Of a DNA stretch of 32,625 nt, positions 15,682 to 23,585 are shown in pieces. The DNA lies in NCBI GenBank assembly GCA_002348045.1, contig DDYO01000007.1:2144-34768 (forward strand), read 5' to 3'. Both the position numbers and the translations under genes were made by a program. Source of the DNA: Anaerolineales bacterium UBA2232 (lineage in GTDB: Bacteria > Chloroflexota > Anaerolineae > UBA2200). Each line of letters starts with the position of its first letter. The stretch's first letter is position 1. The notes below the pieces were generated by a model. It made no database searches. It was given only the letters and a program-made list of their open reading frames with translations, and was not told the DNA's origin.

Positions 15682-17006
15682 TGCTTCACGACACTATCAT
15701 CGCTCTGCGAAGCCAACAGGGAGCTGACGACTGGTTGGTCCATCATGTGAAGAAGGCCAGCACTCAACTCTACTGGATAGGCGCCCAGCCAGAAAGCCGG
15801 CGCCGAGTTGACAGCGAACAGGTCATTGTAACCGTTTACAATGACCATGCGGCCAAGAGCGGCGATGGCCTGCGGCGGGGCGAGGCCAGTGTCACTCTGC
15901 TTCCGGGGGACTTGGGCGATTTGCCGTCAAGGCTGGACCAGGCCGTCTTCATGGCCAGTCTGACGGACAACCCTCCGTTCGGCCTTCCCGGCCCAGCCGA
16001 GCATCCCCGAGTGGAGATAGCCGACTCGGAACTCTATTCGCACCCGGAAGCGGCTGCGAACAACCTGATCGCGCAGCTGCTGGACGCCCTCAGGCTGGAG
16101 AAAGGCGTGCGGCTGTCCAGCGCAGAGGTCTTTGTTGAGGCAAACCACGCGTATCTGGAAAACAGCAGACAGGCAAGGGGTGAGCAGGCCAGCACCCGGA
16201 TCCTCCTGGACATGGTGCTGCTGGCCAACGATGGCGACAACGAAATGGAATCTAGCATCGCGTTCGAGCGCAGGCGTGCGGCTGACCTGGACATTCCGAC
16301 TCTGGCCCACCGGTATGCGCAGTATGCTCGCGACGCGCTGGTGGCCGACGCCCCACGCTCCGGCACCTTCCCCGTGGTGGTGAGCGACGAAGCTCTGGCC
16401 GAGTTGATGATGAGTGAGGGGGAATCACCCCTAGTAGTCCGTTCCGCCGCAGAGTTCAAGTACCAGCAGATGACCCCTTGGCAGGTGGGACAGACCATCT
16501 TTCCAGAGCCCGGCAACGGCGACCCGGTGACCATCTACTCCAACGCGATTCTGCCTTTTGGCACTCGCAGTCGATGTTACGACCAGGACGGCCTGCCTGC
16601 ACAGCGCACCCTTATCGTTGATCGCGGGGTTTGCGCCCAGTTCTGGGCGTCTCAGCGCTTCGCCGAGTACCTCGACATGCTACCCACCGGCCAGTTTGGC
16701 AACATGGAAGTGATGCCCGGCAAGACGGCCTATGATCAGCTTCTGTTGGGTGATGCGCCGTTCTATCACATCGTCGCGTTCTCGGCCATGTCGCCTGACC
16801 CATTCACGGGCGACTTTGTCGGCGAAATCCGCCTCGGCTACGAGATTGCCCATGGCCAGGCACGCCCAATCCGAGGCGGCTCGATCAGTGGCAATCTGTT
16901 TGCCGTGCTCGCCGATGCCCGCTTGTCTCAGGAAACCTGCGCCTTGGGCGACTACAACGGACCGCGGGCTATGCGCTTTGCAGCGGTAACGCTGTCTGGA
17001 GACTGA
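15681..17006 (+). CDS. tldE: TldE/PmbA subunit of the TldD/E protease
   Basis: 441-residue partner of TldD. The family lacks the HExxxH motif, as does this protein; in E. coli it is required for the TldD active site to work. Recognisable points are the N-terminal helix with VKKASTQLYW, a long linker domain, and the C-terminal FTGDFVGEIRLGYEI-x-G and GGSISGNLFAVLADARLS region that is conserved in PmbA proteins. ATG 15681 overlaps the tldD stop by one base, the usual arrangement. The frame is open for 26 codons upstream inside tldD, but these are not needed. Confidence 0.85.
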   Translation: MLHDTIIALRSQQGADDWLVHHVKKASTQLYWIGAQPESRRRVDSEQVIVTVYNDHAAKSGDGLRRGEASVTLLPGDLGDLPSRLDQAVFMASLTDNPPFGLPGPAEHPRVEIADSELYSHPEAAANNLIAQLLDALRLEKGVRLSSAEVFVEANHAYLENSRQARGEQASTRILLDMVLLANDGDNEMESSIAFERRRAADLDIPTLAHRYAQYARDALVADAPRSGTFPVVVSDEALAELMMSEGESPLVVRSAAEFKYQQMTPWQVGQTIFPEPGNGDPVTIYSNAILPFGTRSRCYDQDGLPAQRTLIVDRGVCAQFWASQRFAEYLDMLPTGQFGNMEVMPGKTAYDQLLLGDAPFYHIVAFSAMSPDPFTGDFVGEIRLGYEIAHGQARPIRGGSISGNLFAVLADARLSQETCALGDYNGPRAMRFAAVTLSGD

Positions 17007-17194
17007 CCACCAGGCCTCCTGACCAGCTATTGGGGCAGACTCACCTTGCCCTGTAGAGAGGAATCGTCTGAGGACCCGGAGTGTGCCGAGGGTAAGGCAG
17101 CCACGCCAGGCGAATCCACACGGTGGGCTGCAATTGCGCTGCGCCTGTGCGGCTGTCATACCGGTTTTTGGGCGGAGCCTCTCATCGCTGGTGC
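17007..17194. other. Structured intergenic stretch, no gene recognised
   Basis: About 190 bases with several pairing segments. GGGCA/TGCCC lies at 17033-17037 / 17047-17051, and GCAGCC...GGCTGC surrounds a CCAC-ACG-GTGG hairpin near 17096-17130. No tRNA (including tRNA-Sec), SRP RNA or known riboswitch core could be matched by eye. It may include the tldE terminator. Confidence 0.35.
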
Positions 17195-17223
17195 TTTGGC
17201 CCTGCGGCCAGTTGTGGTATAAT
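17195..17223 (+). promoter_or_regulatory. Promoter of the AOR-Hdr-Mvh operon
   Basis: TTTGGC (17195-17200), a 17-base spacer, and extended -10 TGG-TATAAT (17215-17223). It gives a leader of about 150 bases before the MoaD-like gene. Confidence 0.6.
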
Positions 17224-17276
17224 GAGTCCGATAATGCCCATGACACTGTCAATGATGCTTGCTGATAGCCGTACAA

Positions 17277-17363
17277 CAACACCCTCGCTTCTGTGTTGAA
17301 GGGGCTCATGCATTAGCATCCTAGACCAGGCCCTTCCTGCGGAGATGAATCCGCAGAGACCAC
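17277..17363 (+). promoter_or_regulatory. Structured 5' leader of the AOR operon (candidate cis-regulatory RNA)
   Basis: Three consecutive structures. CAACAC/GTGTTG pairs at 17277-17282 / 17293-17298. AAGGGGC/GCCCTT (17299-17305 / 17330-17335, one bulged G) encloses an ATGC-ATTA-GCAT hairpin. CTGCGGA-GATGAA-TCCGCAG lies just before the ribosome site. The order suggests a regulated leader; a metal-pterin sensor is possible but I could not match the Moco motif. Confidence 0.4.
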
Positions 17364-17377
17364 AATGTAGGTGTCCC

Positions 17378-17656
17378 ATGGAGTTTACCGTAGAGTTTTA
17401 TGGCATGCCTCGGCGCCTCAGCGGCGTCCCCGAAGCCAAGGTCGACGTCCCGCCTGGAGCTACCCTCAGGGATATTGTCGCGGCCCTGGTAGCCATGTAC
17501 CCCAGCTTCCTCAACGGTCTTGTCGATCCGGTAACGTACGAGATCAACGATCCGTACTTTTTCAACATCGATGCTCGCCACGTTCCCAAGAACCTGGACT
17601 ATCAGCCCAAGGAGGGCGAACGGCTGCTACTACTCTTTTTGGAGGCGGGAGGCTAG
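17378..17656 (+). CDS. MoaD/ThiS-like sulfur-carrier protein
   Basis: A 92-residue beta-grasp protein ending in Gly-Gly (LLLFLEAGG-stop), the tail that is adenylated and thiocarboxylated in MoaD/ThiS carriers. It contains VDVPPGATLRDIVAALV and the late KEGERLLLLFLEAGG, as in MoaD-like proteins. It is longer than typical MoaD (about 80). Lying two bases before the AOR gene, it probably donates sulfur for the dithiolene of the tungsten/molybdenum pterin used by AOR. ATG 17378 is chosen because the beta-grasp sequence starts there and a GTAGGTG-type site precedes it; ATG 17345 is 11 codons upstream and has no spacing from GGAG. A ThiS role cannot be excluded by sequence, but the neighbour argues for MoaD. 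Confidence 0.8.
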   Translation: MEFTVEFYGMPRRLSGVPEAKVDVPPGATLRDIVAALVAMYPSFLNGLVDPVTYEINDPYFFNIDARHVPKNLDYQPKEGERLLLLFLEAGG

Positions 17657-17658
17657 GT

Positions 17659-19500
17659 ATGAACTCGTATTCCGGCAAGATTCTCCACATTGACGTGACG
17701 AATCGCAAGACCCGGGTCCAACGCGTCGACGAGGATTGGCTGAGAAAATACGTGGGTGGCGTGGCGATGGCCGCTCGTTTGGCCTACGACAACATTCCCA
17801 AAGGGGCCGACCCTCTAGGCCCAGAGAATGCGCTGTGCTTTGCCAACAGCGTTTTCGCCGGCACTCTGGTTCCCGTTGGAACCAAGCATGCGGTCGCTGC
17901 CAAGTCACCGGCTACCGGATTCCTGGGGGACTGCCTAGCTGGAAGCTATTTTTCCGCGACGATGAAGCGCGCTGGATGGGACGGCATAGTCCTCAAGGGC
18001 AAAGCTGAACGGCCCACGTGGATTCTGGTGGACGACGACACCGTACGATTCTACGACGCGACCGACCTGTGGGGTAAGGAGACCTTTGAGACCGAAGAGG
18101 CCATTCGCGCCAAACTGGGCGATGAGCGCGTGCGCGTTACGACCATCGGCCCTGCTGGTGAAGAGCTCGTCCGCTTCGCCAATCTGACCAACGACCGGGG
18201 TCGTCAGGCCGGGCGCACCGGCCTGGGAGCCGTCATGGGCTCCAAGCTAGTCAAGGCGATTGCTCTTCGCGGCACCAAGCCCGTGACCGTCGCCGATCCG
18301 GACAACCTCTGCCAGCAGTCTCATCAGTTGAGCGAGGTGGCCCAGGGCATCACCACCGAGAAGTATCGCGTCGTCGGCACAGCCTCCAACGTCCTGAACA
18401 TGAACCGCCTTGGCGTGCTGCCCACCCGCAACTATCAACAGGGGGAGTTCGAAGGCGCCGAGAAGGTCAGTGGCGAGTACATGAAGGAGCATTACACCGA
18501 GAAGGCTGTGGCCTGCGCCGGTTGTCCTATTGCGTGCGAGCAGGTGACCCACGTCCGTGAGGGTGACTATGCCGGAGCGCGAACTTCGATTGACTATGAG
18601 TCGTTGTTTGCACTGGGACCCAACTGCGGCATTGACTATTTTCCTGGCATCATCGCGGCCATAGAGCGCTGCGATGCGCTGGGCATGGACACCATGAGTA
18701 CAGGTGTGACGATCTCCTGGGCGATGGAGTGTTACGAGCGGGGGATCCTCACCCAGGAGGACTTTCAAGGGCTGGAGCCCGTTTGGGGCAATCACCATGC
18801 CGTGGTAGAGCTAGTCAAACGCATTGCCTACCGCGACGGCATCGGCGACCTCCTGGCCGAAGGAACCAGACGAGCGGCCGCCAAGATCGGCAAAGGCTCG
18901 GAGCACTTTGCCATGAACGTCAAGGGCCTGGAGGCCGCCGGCTATGATGCTCGTGGAATGCAGACCTTTGCTCTCGGTTGCGCGGTAGGCACCCGCGGAC
19001 CGTGCCACAACCGCTCCCTGGCCTACGAGCCAGATGCCAAAGGCACGGTGAACCGACTGGAGACCGGCAAGGACCGCGGCATTCTGGCCAAGGAAGCTGA
19101 GGACTTTGCAGGGGTGTTTGACACCGTGATGCTATGCAAATTCATCCGTGGCTGTTTCAAGAACATCTGGACGGAAATCCCACAGCTCTTCACCTATACC
19201 AGTGGGCTGCCCATGACCCCGGACGATCTCAAAACCCTGGCCGAAAGGTCCTGGAACCTGAAGAAGGCCTTTAACATCCGGGAGGGCTGGACCAAGGCTG
19301 ACGACTGGCTACCCGGTCGGTGGCTAAAAGATCCCCTGCCATCAGGGGGCTCCAAGGGAGCCTCGGTGAATGAAGGCCAATTGCGGGAAGCGATCCAGGC
19401 GTACTATGAGGCGCGAGGCTGGACTCCAGAAGGGTTGATTCCCAAGGCCAAGCTGGCCGCCCTTGGTTTGGACGACATCGCCGAAGACGTGGGGGTATAA
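17659..19500 (+). CDS. aor: Tungsten aldehyde:ferredoxin oxidoreductase (AOR family)
   Basis: 613 residues, close to the 605 of Pyrococcus furiosus AOR. Members oxidise aldehydes to acids with ferredoxin, or run in reverse, using a W-bis-pterin and one [4Fe-4S] cluster. Cluster ligands are visible as Cys286-x2-Cys289-x3-Cys293 and Cys493, almost the spacing of P. furiosus (288, 291, 295, 494). The pterin-binding motifs CDALGMDTMSTG and DARGMQTFALGCAVGTRGPCH are present, as is the N-terminal GKILHIDVTNR domain. The start is ATG 17659 with GGAGG upstream; the same frame is open back to 17371 but overlaps the MoaD-like gene. Aldehyde, aromatic acyl-CoA (BamB-like) or other substrates remain possible; neighbours point to an Hdr-linked complex. 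Confidence 0.92.
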   Translation: MNSYSGKILHIDVTNRKTRVQRVDEDWLRKYVGGVAMAARLAYDNIPKGADPLGPENALCFANSVFAGTLVPVGTKHAVAAKSPATGFLGDCLAGSYFSATMKRAGWDGIVLKGKAERPTWILVDDDTVRFYDATDLWGKETFETEEAIRAKLGDERVRVTTIGPAGEELVRFANLTNDRGRQAGRTGLGAVMGSKLVKAIALRGTKPVTVADPDNLCQQSHQLSEVAQGITTEKYRVVGTASNVLNMNRLGVLPTRNYQQGEFEGAEKVSGEYMKEHYTEKAVACAGCPIACEQVTHVREGDYAGARTSIDYESLFALGPNCGIDYFPGIIAAIERCDALGMDTMSTGVTISWAMECYERGILTQEDFQGLEPVWGNHHAVVELVKRIAYRDGIGDLLAEGTRRAAAKIGKGSEHFAMNVKGLEAAGYDARGMQTFALGCAVGTRGPCHNRSLAYEPDAKGTVNRLETGKDRGILAKEAEDFAGVFDTVMLCKFIRGCFKNIWTEIPQLFTYTSGLPMTPDDLKTLAERSWNLKKAFNIREGWTKADDWLPGRWLKDPLPSGGSKGASVNEGQLREAIQAYYEARGWTPEGLIPKAKLAALGLDDIAEDVGV

Positions 19501-19502
19501 CC

Positions 19503-19994
19503 ATGGAGAACCAGTTCCCATACATCGTCTGCGACCCCGACAAATGCATCGGATGCGTGCAGTGCGAATTCGCCTGCTCGATGACCAAGCACAAGGTCTT
19601 TGACCCAGCGCTGTCCCGGATCCGCAACATGCGCATCGAGCCCGTCATCGCCCTGTCCATTGCCTGTCGCAAGTGCGCCGATCCGCCGTGTGTCCTGGCG
19701 TGTCCCCGCAATGCCTTGAACCAGGACCCAGAGAACGGGATCATCCTGATCGACAACGACATGTGCGATGGATGTGGCTGGTGCGTCGAGGCCTGCGAGT
19801 TTGGCGCGGTTCTGCTGAACCCCGAGACGAAAAAGGTGGAGATGTGCGACATGTGCGCGGATCTCGACGAGCCCCAGTGCGTCAAGTATTGTCAGAAAGA
19901 CGCCCTGTACGTTGGGGTGCCAGAGACGGTGGCGCAAAAGACACGGCGCGAGGTCGTGGGCAAGCTGCTGCGAGAGATTGTCGGCACCCAATAG
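19503..19994 (+). CDS. Four-cluster ferredoxin subunit (HycB/AorB/BamC-like)
   Basis: 163 residues with four cysteine groups: CIGCVQCEFAC, CRKCADPPCVLACP, CDGCGWCVEAC, and CDMCADLDEPQCVKYC. This is the layout of the HycB/DmsB electron-transfer family, holding up to four [4Fe-4S] clusters. It starts two bases after the AOR stop (ATG 19503), so it is almost certainly the electron-transfer partner of AOR, like the small subunits of AOR complexes or BamC of class II benzoyl-CoA reductase. No signal peptide, so cytoplasmic. A gap of about 95 bases with a hairpin follows before hdrA. Confidence 0.9.
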   Translation: MENQFPYIVCDPDKCIGCVQCEFACSMTKHKVFDPALSRIRNMRIEPVIALSIACRKCADPPCVLACPRNALNQDPENGIILIDNDMCDGCGWCVEACEFGAVLLNPETKKVEMCDMCADLDEPQCVKYCQKDALYVGVPETVAQKTRREVVGKLLREIVGTQ

Positions 19995-20018
19995 GCATCA
20001 GAATTCCGAACTGTGTGG

Positions 20019-20037
20019 ACAGGCCACTGCGGCCTGT
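20019..20037 (+). other. Intra-operon hairpin before hdrA
   Basis: ACAGGCC-ACTGC-GGCCTGT (7 bp, 5-base loop) in the only sizeable gap of the operon, with no T-run. It could be an mRNA processing or stability element; a partial terminator is less likely. Confidence 0.4.
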
Positions 20038-20090
20038 ACTCGAAGGATCGTTGAGAGAGCAATTTTAGCCAAGTAGATCAGGAGAGCTGG

Positions 20091-22562
20091 ATGAGCGACA
20101 AGGAAGATCTGAGAATTGGCGTGTTTGTCTGCAACTGCGGCTCCAACATTGCTGGCGTTATCGACACCAAGGCGGTCACGGAGTACGCAGCTACCCTGCC
20201 CGACGTCGTCTGGGCATCGAACCAGATGTATACCTGCGCGGACTCTGGCCAGCGGCAAATCGAGAATGACATTCGCGAGCACAAGCTGAACCGAGTCGTG
20301 GTGGCTGCATGTTCTGTGCGACTACATGAGCCGACCTTCAGGGGCTGCGTGGCCAACGCTGGCTTGAACCCGTTCCTGATGGAAATGGCCAATATCCGTG
20401 AGCAGGACACCTGGGTACACTCCCACGAACCGGAGGCTGCTGAGGAAAAGGCCAAGGACCTGATTGCTGGAGCCGTGGCCAAGGCGCGTTTCCTCACGCC
20501 CCTCAATATGATCGAGGTGCCGGTGACCAAAACTGCCATGGTCATTGGCGGAGGCGTCGCAGGTATCAGCGCCGCCCTGGACCTGGCCGATATGGGTATC
20601 AAGACCTACTTGGTCGAGAAGGAGTTGAGCATCGGGGGAAGGATGGCCCAGTTGAACAAAACCTTCCCCACGATGGACTGTTCCATCTGAATTCTCGCCC
20701 CCAAGATGGTTGACGCGGTGCGTCACCCCAATATCACGGTCATGACCTATACCGATGTGAAGCGCGTGGATGGCTTCATCGGCAATTTCAAAGTTCTTCT
20801 GGAGCACAAGCCGCGTTATGTGCTGGCAGACCGCTGCAACGGCTGCGGCGCATGTTCTCCCGTGTGCCCCATTGACATCCCCAATGACTTTGAGGAGGGC
20901 ATCGCCCCCCGCAAAGCGATCTACATTCCCCACAGCCAGGCCGTGCCCCTGGTCTACGCCATCGACCTGGACGCCTGCATCAGCTGCTACAAGTGCGTAG
21001 ACGCGTGTGGCAAGCTGGATGCCATTGACTTTGGCCAGTTGCCAAAGCAGACCTGGTTGGACGTCGGCAGCATCATCGTCGCCACTGGCTTTGACAACTT
21101 TGACCCATCGGTCATCGAGGAGTATGGCTTTGGTCGATACCCCAATGTGATCACTGCCATGGAGCTCGAGCGCATCAACAATACGGCTAGTCCCACCGCC
21201 GGCAAGATCACTCGCCCGTCCGATGGTAAGACACCCAAAAGGATCTCTTTCATCCAGTGCGTGGGATCGCGCGATGATCGCTACAACGAATATTGCTCCG
21301 GATTCTGTTGCATGTACGCTATCAAGAATGCCGTACAGTGGAAGCAGACCGATCCCGAGGCGGACATCACTATCTTCTACATGGATATTCGAACCCCATC
21401 CAAGGGCTACGAGGAGTTTTACCGACGCGCTCGCGAGATGGGCGTCCGTTTCATCCAGGGTAGGCCTTCCATGATCACCGAGGACGCCGACACCGGCAAC
21501 CTGTTCGTGCAAGTCGAAGATGTGGGTTTAGGACAGGTCATCGAGATGGAGAGCGACATGGTGGTCCTGTCGGCAGCGGCTATTCCTCGCGTCGATACCG
21601 AGCAGATGGGATCGGTCCTCAACATCAGCCGAAGCCCGGGCGGCTTCTATATGGAATACCATCCCAAACTGCGACCGGTGGACTCGCCTACTGACGGCGT
21701 CTTCCTGGCTGGCGCAGCTCAGGGACCGAAAGACATTCCGTCCAGCGTGGCCCAGGGCAGCGGCGCCGCGGCCCGTGCAGCCCGCATCCTGACCTCCGAC
21801 AAGTGGGAGATCGAACCCATCGTCGCTCACGTCTGGGAGGACCGTTGTATCTCGGCTGATGGTAAGAAATGCGGCATCTGCGCTACCAAGTGCCCCTACA
21901 GCGCCATCACCGTGGAAGTTGGCAAGGCGGCGGACGTGACCCCCGCCAAGTGTCATGGCTGCGGTGGCTGCGTGGCAGAGTGTCCCCACAACGCCATCAC
22001 CCAAATGCACTTTACAGACGCTCAGGTCGTTGCCCAGATTCATGCGCTGCTGGCCCAGCAGCCTGAGGAAAAGATCATGGCCTTTATGTGCCACTGGTGC
22101 AGTTATGGCGGCGCTGACAACGCTGGCACGAGCCACTTTGAGTACCCCGCCAGCTCGCGGGGCTTGCGAGTGATGTGCTCTGCCCGCATGGACCAGGATT
22201 TCGTGCTCGAGGCATTCCGCCTTGGAGCGGGCATGGTCCTTGTATCAGGCTGCCATCCCCAGGACTGCCACTACATCACGGGGCAGCAAGTTGGCGCTGT
22301 GCGCTTTGACCGGCTGGCCAAGCGGTTGGTGGACATGGGCATATCTCCTGAGCGTTTCCGCGTGGAGTGGATCTCCGCCGCTGAAGGCGCCAAGTACGCC
22401 CGGGTGATCCGTGAGATGGATACGGCTCTGAAGAACATCGATCCCGAGAAGCTGCGGGAAGAGATCGAGCGTGCACGTCCAGAACTGGAGAGGCGTCTGC
22501 GCCGATTGCCAGAGATCCCCGACGTTGCCCGCGCACTCGAAGCCACCAAGTTGCCCGCGTAG
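20091..22562 (+). CDS. hdrA: HdrA-MvhD fusion, selenocysteine-containing flavoprotein
   Basis: 823 residues when TGA 20688-20690 is read as Sec (codon 200). The motif is then MDCSI-U-ILAPKM, the site where HdrA of some methanogens carries Sec and others Cys; the reading frame is unchanged on both sides. Order: N-terminal part with [15 protein letters not shown] domain with [19 protein letters not shown] (about 150); inserted ferredoxin [11 protein letters not shown] and [11 protein letters not shown] (about 246-305); [18 protein letters not shown] cluster motif; two C-terminal [4Fe-4S] motifs (about 593-632); then a fused MvhD domain (about 660-790, [21 protein letters not shown]). HdrA is the flavin-bifurcating centre of heterodisulfide reductase/hydrogenase complexes. 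ATG 20091 has AGGAG six bases upstream. No HdrB gene is present nearby. Confidence 0.95.
20688..20727 (+). promoter_or_regulatory. hdrA Sec codon and SECIS-like hairpin
   Basis: After TGA 20688-20690, a stem begins 17 bases later. GG (20708-20709), a bulged T (20710) and TGACG (20711-20715) pair with CGTCA and CC (20721-20727) around loop CGGTG (20716-20720). A GG in a small apical loop and a bulged U below the stem are features of bacterial SECIS elements. The loop lies about 25 bases after the TGA, within the accepted range. Confidence 0.8.
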
Positions 22563-22579
22563 GCTGAAGGGGGAAGCAA

Positions 22580-23569
22580 ATGCCACATCCAAAGACCTTT
22601 GACCCCGACTTCCAGGCCCAGGTGCAGGCCGAACCCGGCGGCGAGCACCTTCTTCGCTGCTACTCCTGCGGCACATGCATGAGCACGTGCCTCGTGAGCC
22701 GCGTGAGCAGTGACTTTAACCCGCGACGCACGCTTAGAATGGTGATGCTGGGCATGCGGCATGCCGCCCTCTCAGGCCCAACCGCCTGGATGTGTTCGGC
22801 GTGCGATCTCTGCTACCCCCGCTGCCCTCAGGGCATCCACATCTCGGAGTTGATGCACGCCATCAAGAACATCGCTGTCCGCGACGGGTATCAAGCCCCG
22901 GGTCCGGCCGCCGAGGTGGACGAGTCCAAATGTTCTGGGTGCGGTGTATGCATCCGGTCTTGTCCCTATCAGGCCCTGACCCCTGTAGTGAAAAGCGTGG
23001 ACGGCGCCGAACGCCGCGTGTCGCAGGTGGACAAGAACCTGTGCATGGCATGTGGTGTCTGCGCCGCCGCTTGCCCTCTGAGCGCCATCACGGTCGCCGA
23101 ACACAGTAACGAGCGCATTGCGGCCCAGATGCAGGAAGGCGAATGGCTCAGCGATCGGGTCCAGTTCAGCGGTGAGCCCAAGCTGCTCGTTTTCAACTGC
23201 AGCTGGTGCCTGCGAGCAGAGTCTGATCTGGCTGCTATGCAGCAGCTCCCTCCCAATGTGCGCGCTATCACCATCCCCTGCTCCGGTCGCATCGATCCGA
23301 TCTTTATAATGCTCGCATTGAAGGAAGGAGCGGATGGTGTGCTCGTGGCCGGCTGCGAACCGGGAGAGTGCCACTACAAGCAGGGAACTTTTATCGCTCA
23401 CGGGAAGATGGATGTCCTTAGAACGATGTTCGGCCAGATGGGCCTTGCCGCCGACCGCGTGCGCTTTGCTCAGATCGGTACTCTGGAGCGAGGGCGGCTG
23501 CCCGAATTGATCCAGCAGACCGTGGCCGATCTCAAGGCCCAGGCACAGCTGACCAAGGTCAGCAGCTAG
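22580..23569 (+). CDS. HdrC-ferredoxin-MvhD fusion electron-transfer protein
   Basis: 329 residues. HdrC-like N-terminus: Cys27-x2-Cys30-x2-Cys33-x3-Cys37 and Cys72/75/78/82 (CSACDLCYPRCP). Two ferredoxin motifs follow at Cys118-128 and Cys155-165, then an MvhD-type domain from about 205 (FNCSWCLRAESD, VAGCEPGECHY). HdrC normally feeds HdrB, and MvhD normally links hydrogenase to HdrA; here both are joined with extra clusters and HdrB is missing. It likely carries electrons between the hydrogenase and the HdrA flavin, or onward to AOR. The MvhD sites read as Cys, no TGA. A ribosome site with AAGGGGG lies about 8 bases before ATG 22580; the gene is 17 bases from hdrA. Confidence 0.9.
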   Translation: MPHPKTFDPDFQAQVQAEPGGEHLLRCYSCGTCMSTCLVSRVSSDFNPRRTLRMVMLGMRHAALSGPTAWMCSACDLCYPRCPQGIHISELMHAIKNIAVRDGYQAPGPAAEVDESKCSGCGVCIRSCPYQALTPVVKSVDGAERRVSQVDKNLCMACGVCAAACPLSAITVAEHSNERIAAQMQEGEWLSDRVQFSGEPKLLVFNCSWCLRAESDLAAMQQLPPNVRAITIPCSGRIDPIFIMLALKEGADGVLVAGCEPGECHYKQGTFIAHGKMDVLRTMFGQMGLAADRVRFAQIGTLERGRLPELIQQTVADLKAQAQLTKVSS

Positions 23570-23585
23570 TTCAACGGAGACGACA

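Noticed and set aside
17007..17217. tRNA-Sec or other known structural RNA
   Set aside because: No acceptor stem/T-loop arrangement or TCA anticodon arm could be built by eye.
17224..17377. Confident Moco riboswitch call
   Set aside because: Hairpins are present, but the conserved core sequences that I remember are not matched; kept only as a candidate leader RNA.
20091..20690. HdrA as a truncated gene or pseudogene ending at TGA 20690
   Set aside because: The frame and the homology-like sequence continue without shift after the TGA, which lies at the known Cys/Sec site and is followed by a SECIS-like hairpin.
20322..21512. Minus-strand ORF of 396 residues across hdrA
   Set aside because: Long only because of GC-rich codon usage on the other strand. 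The plus strand carries clear HdrA motifs.
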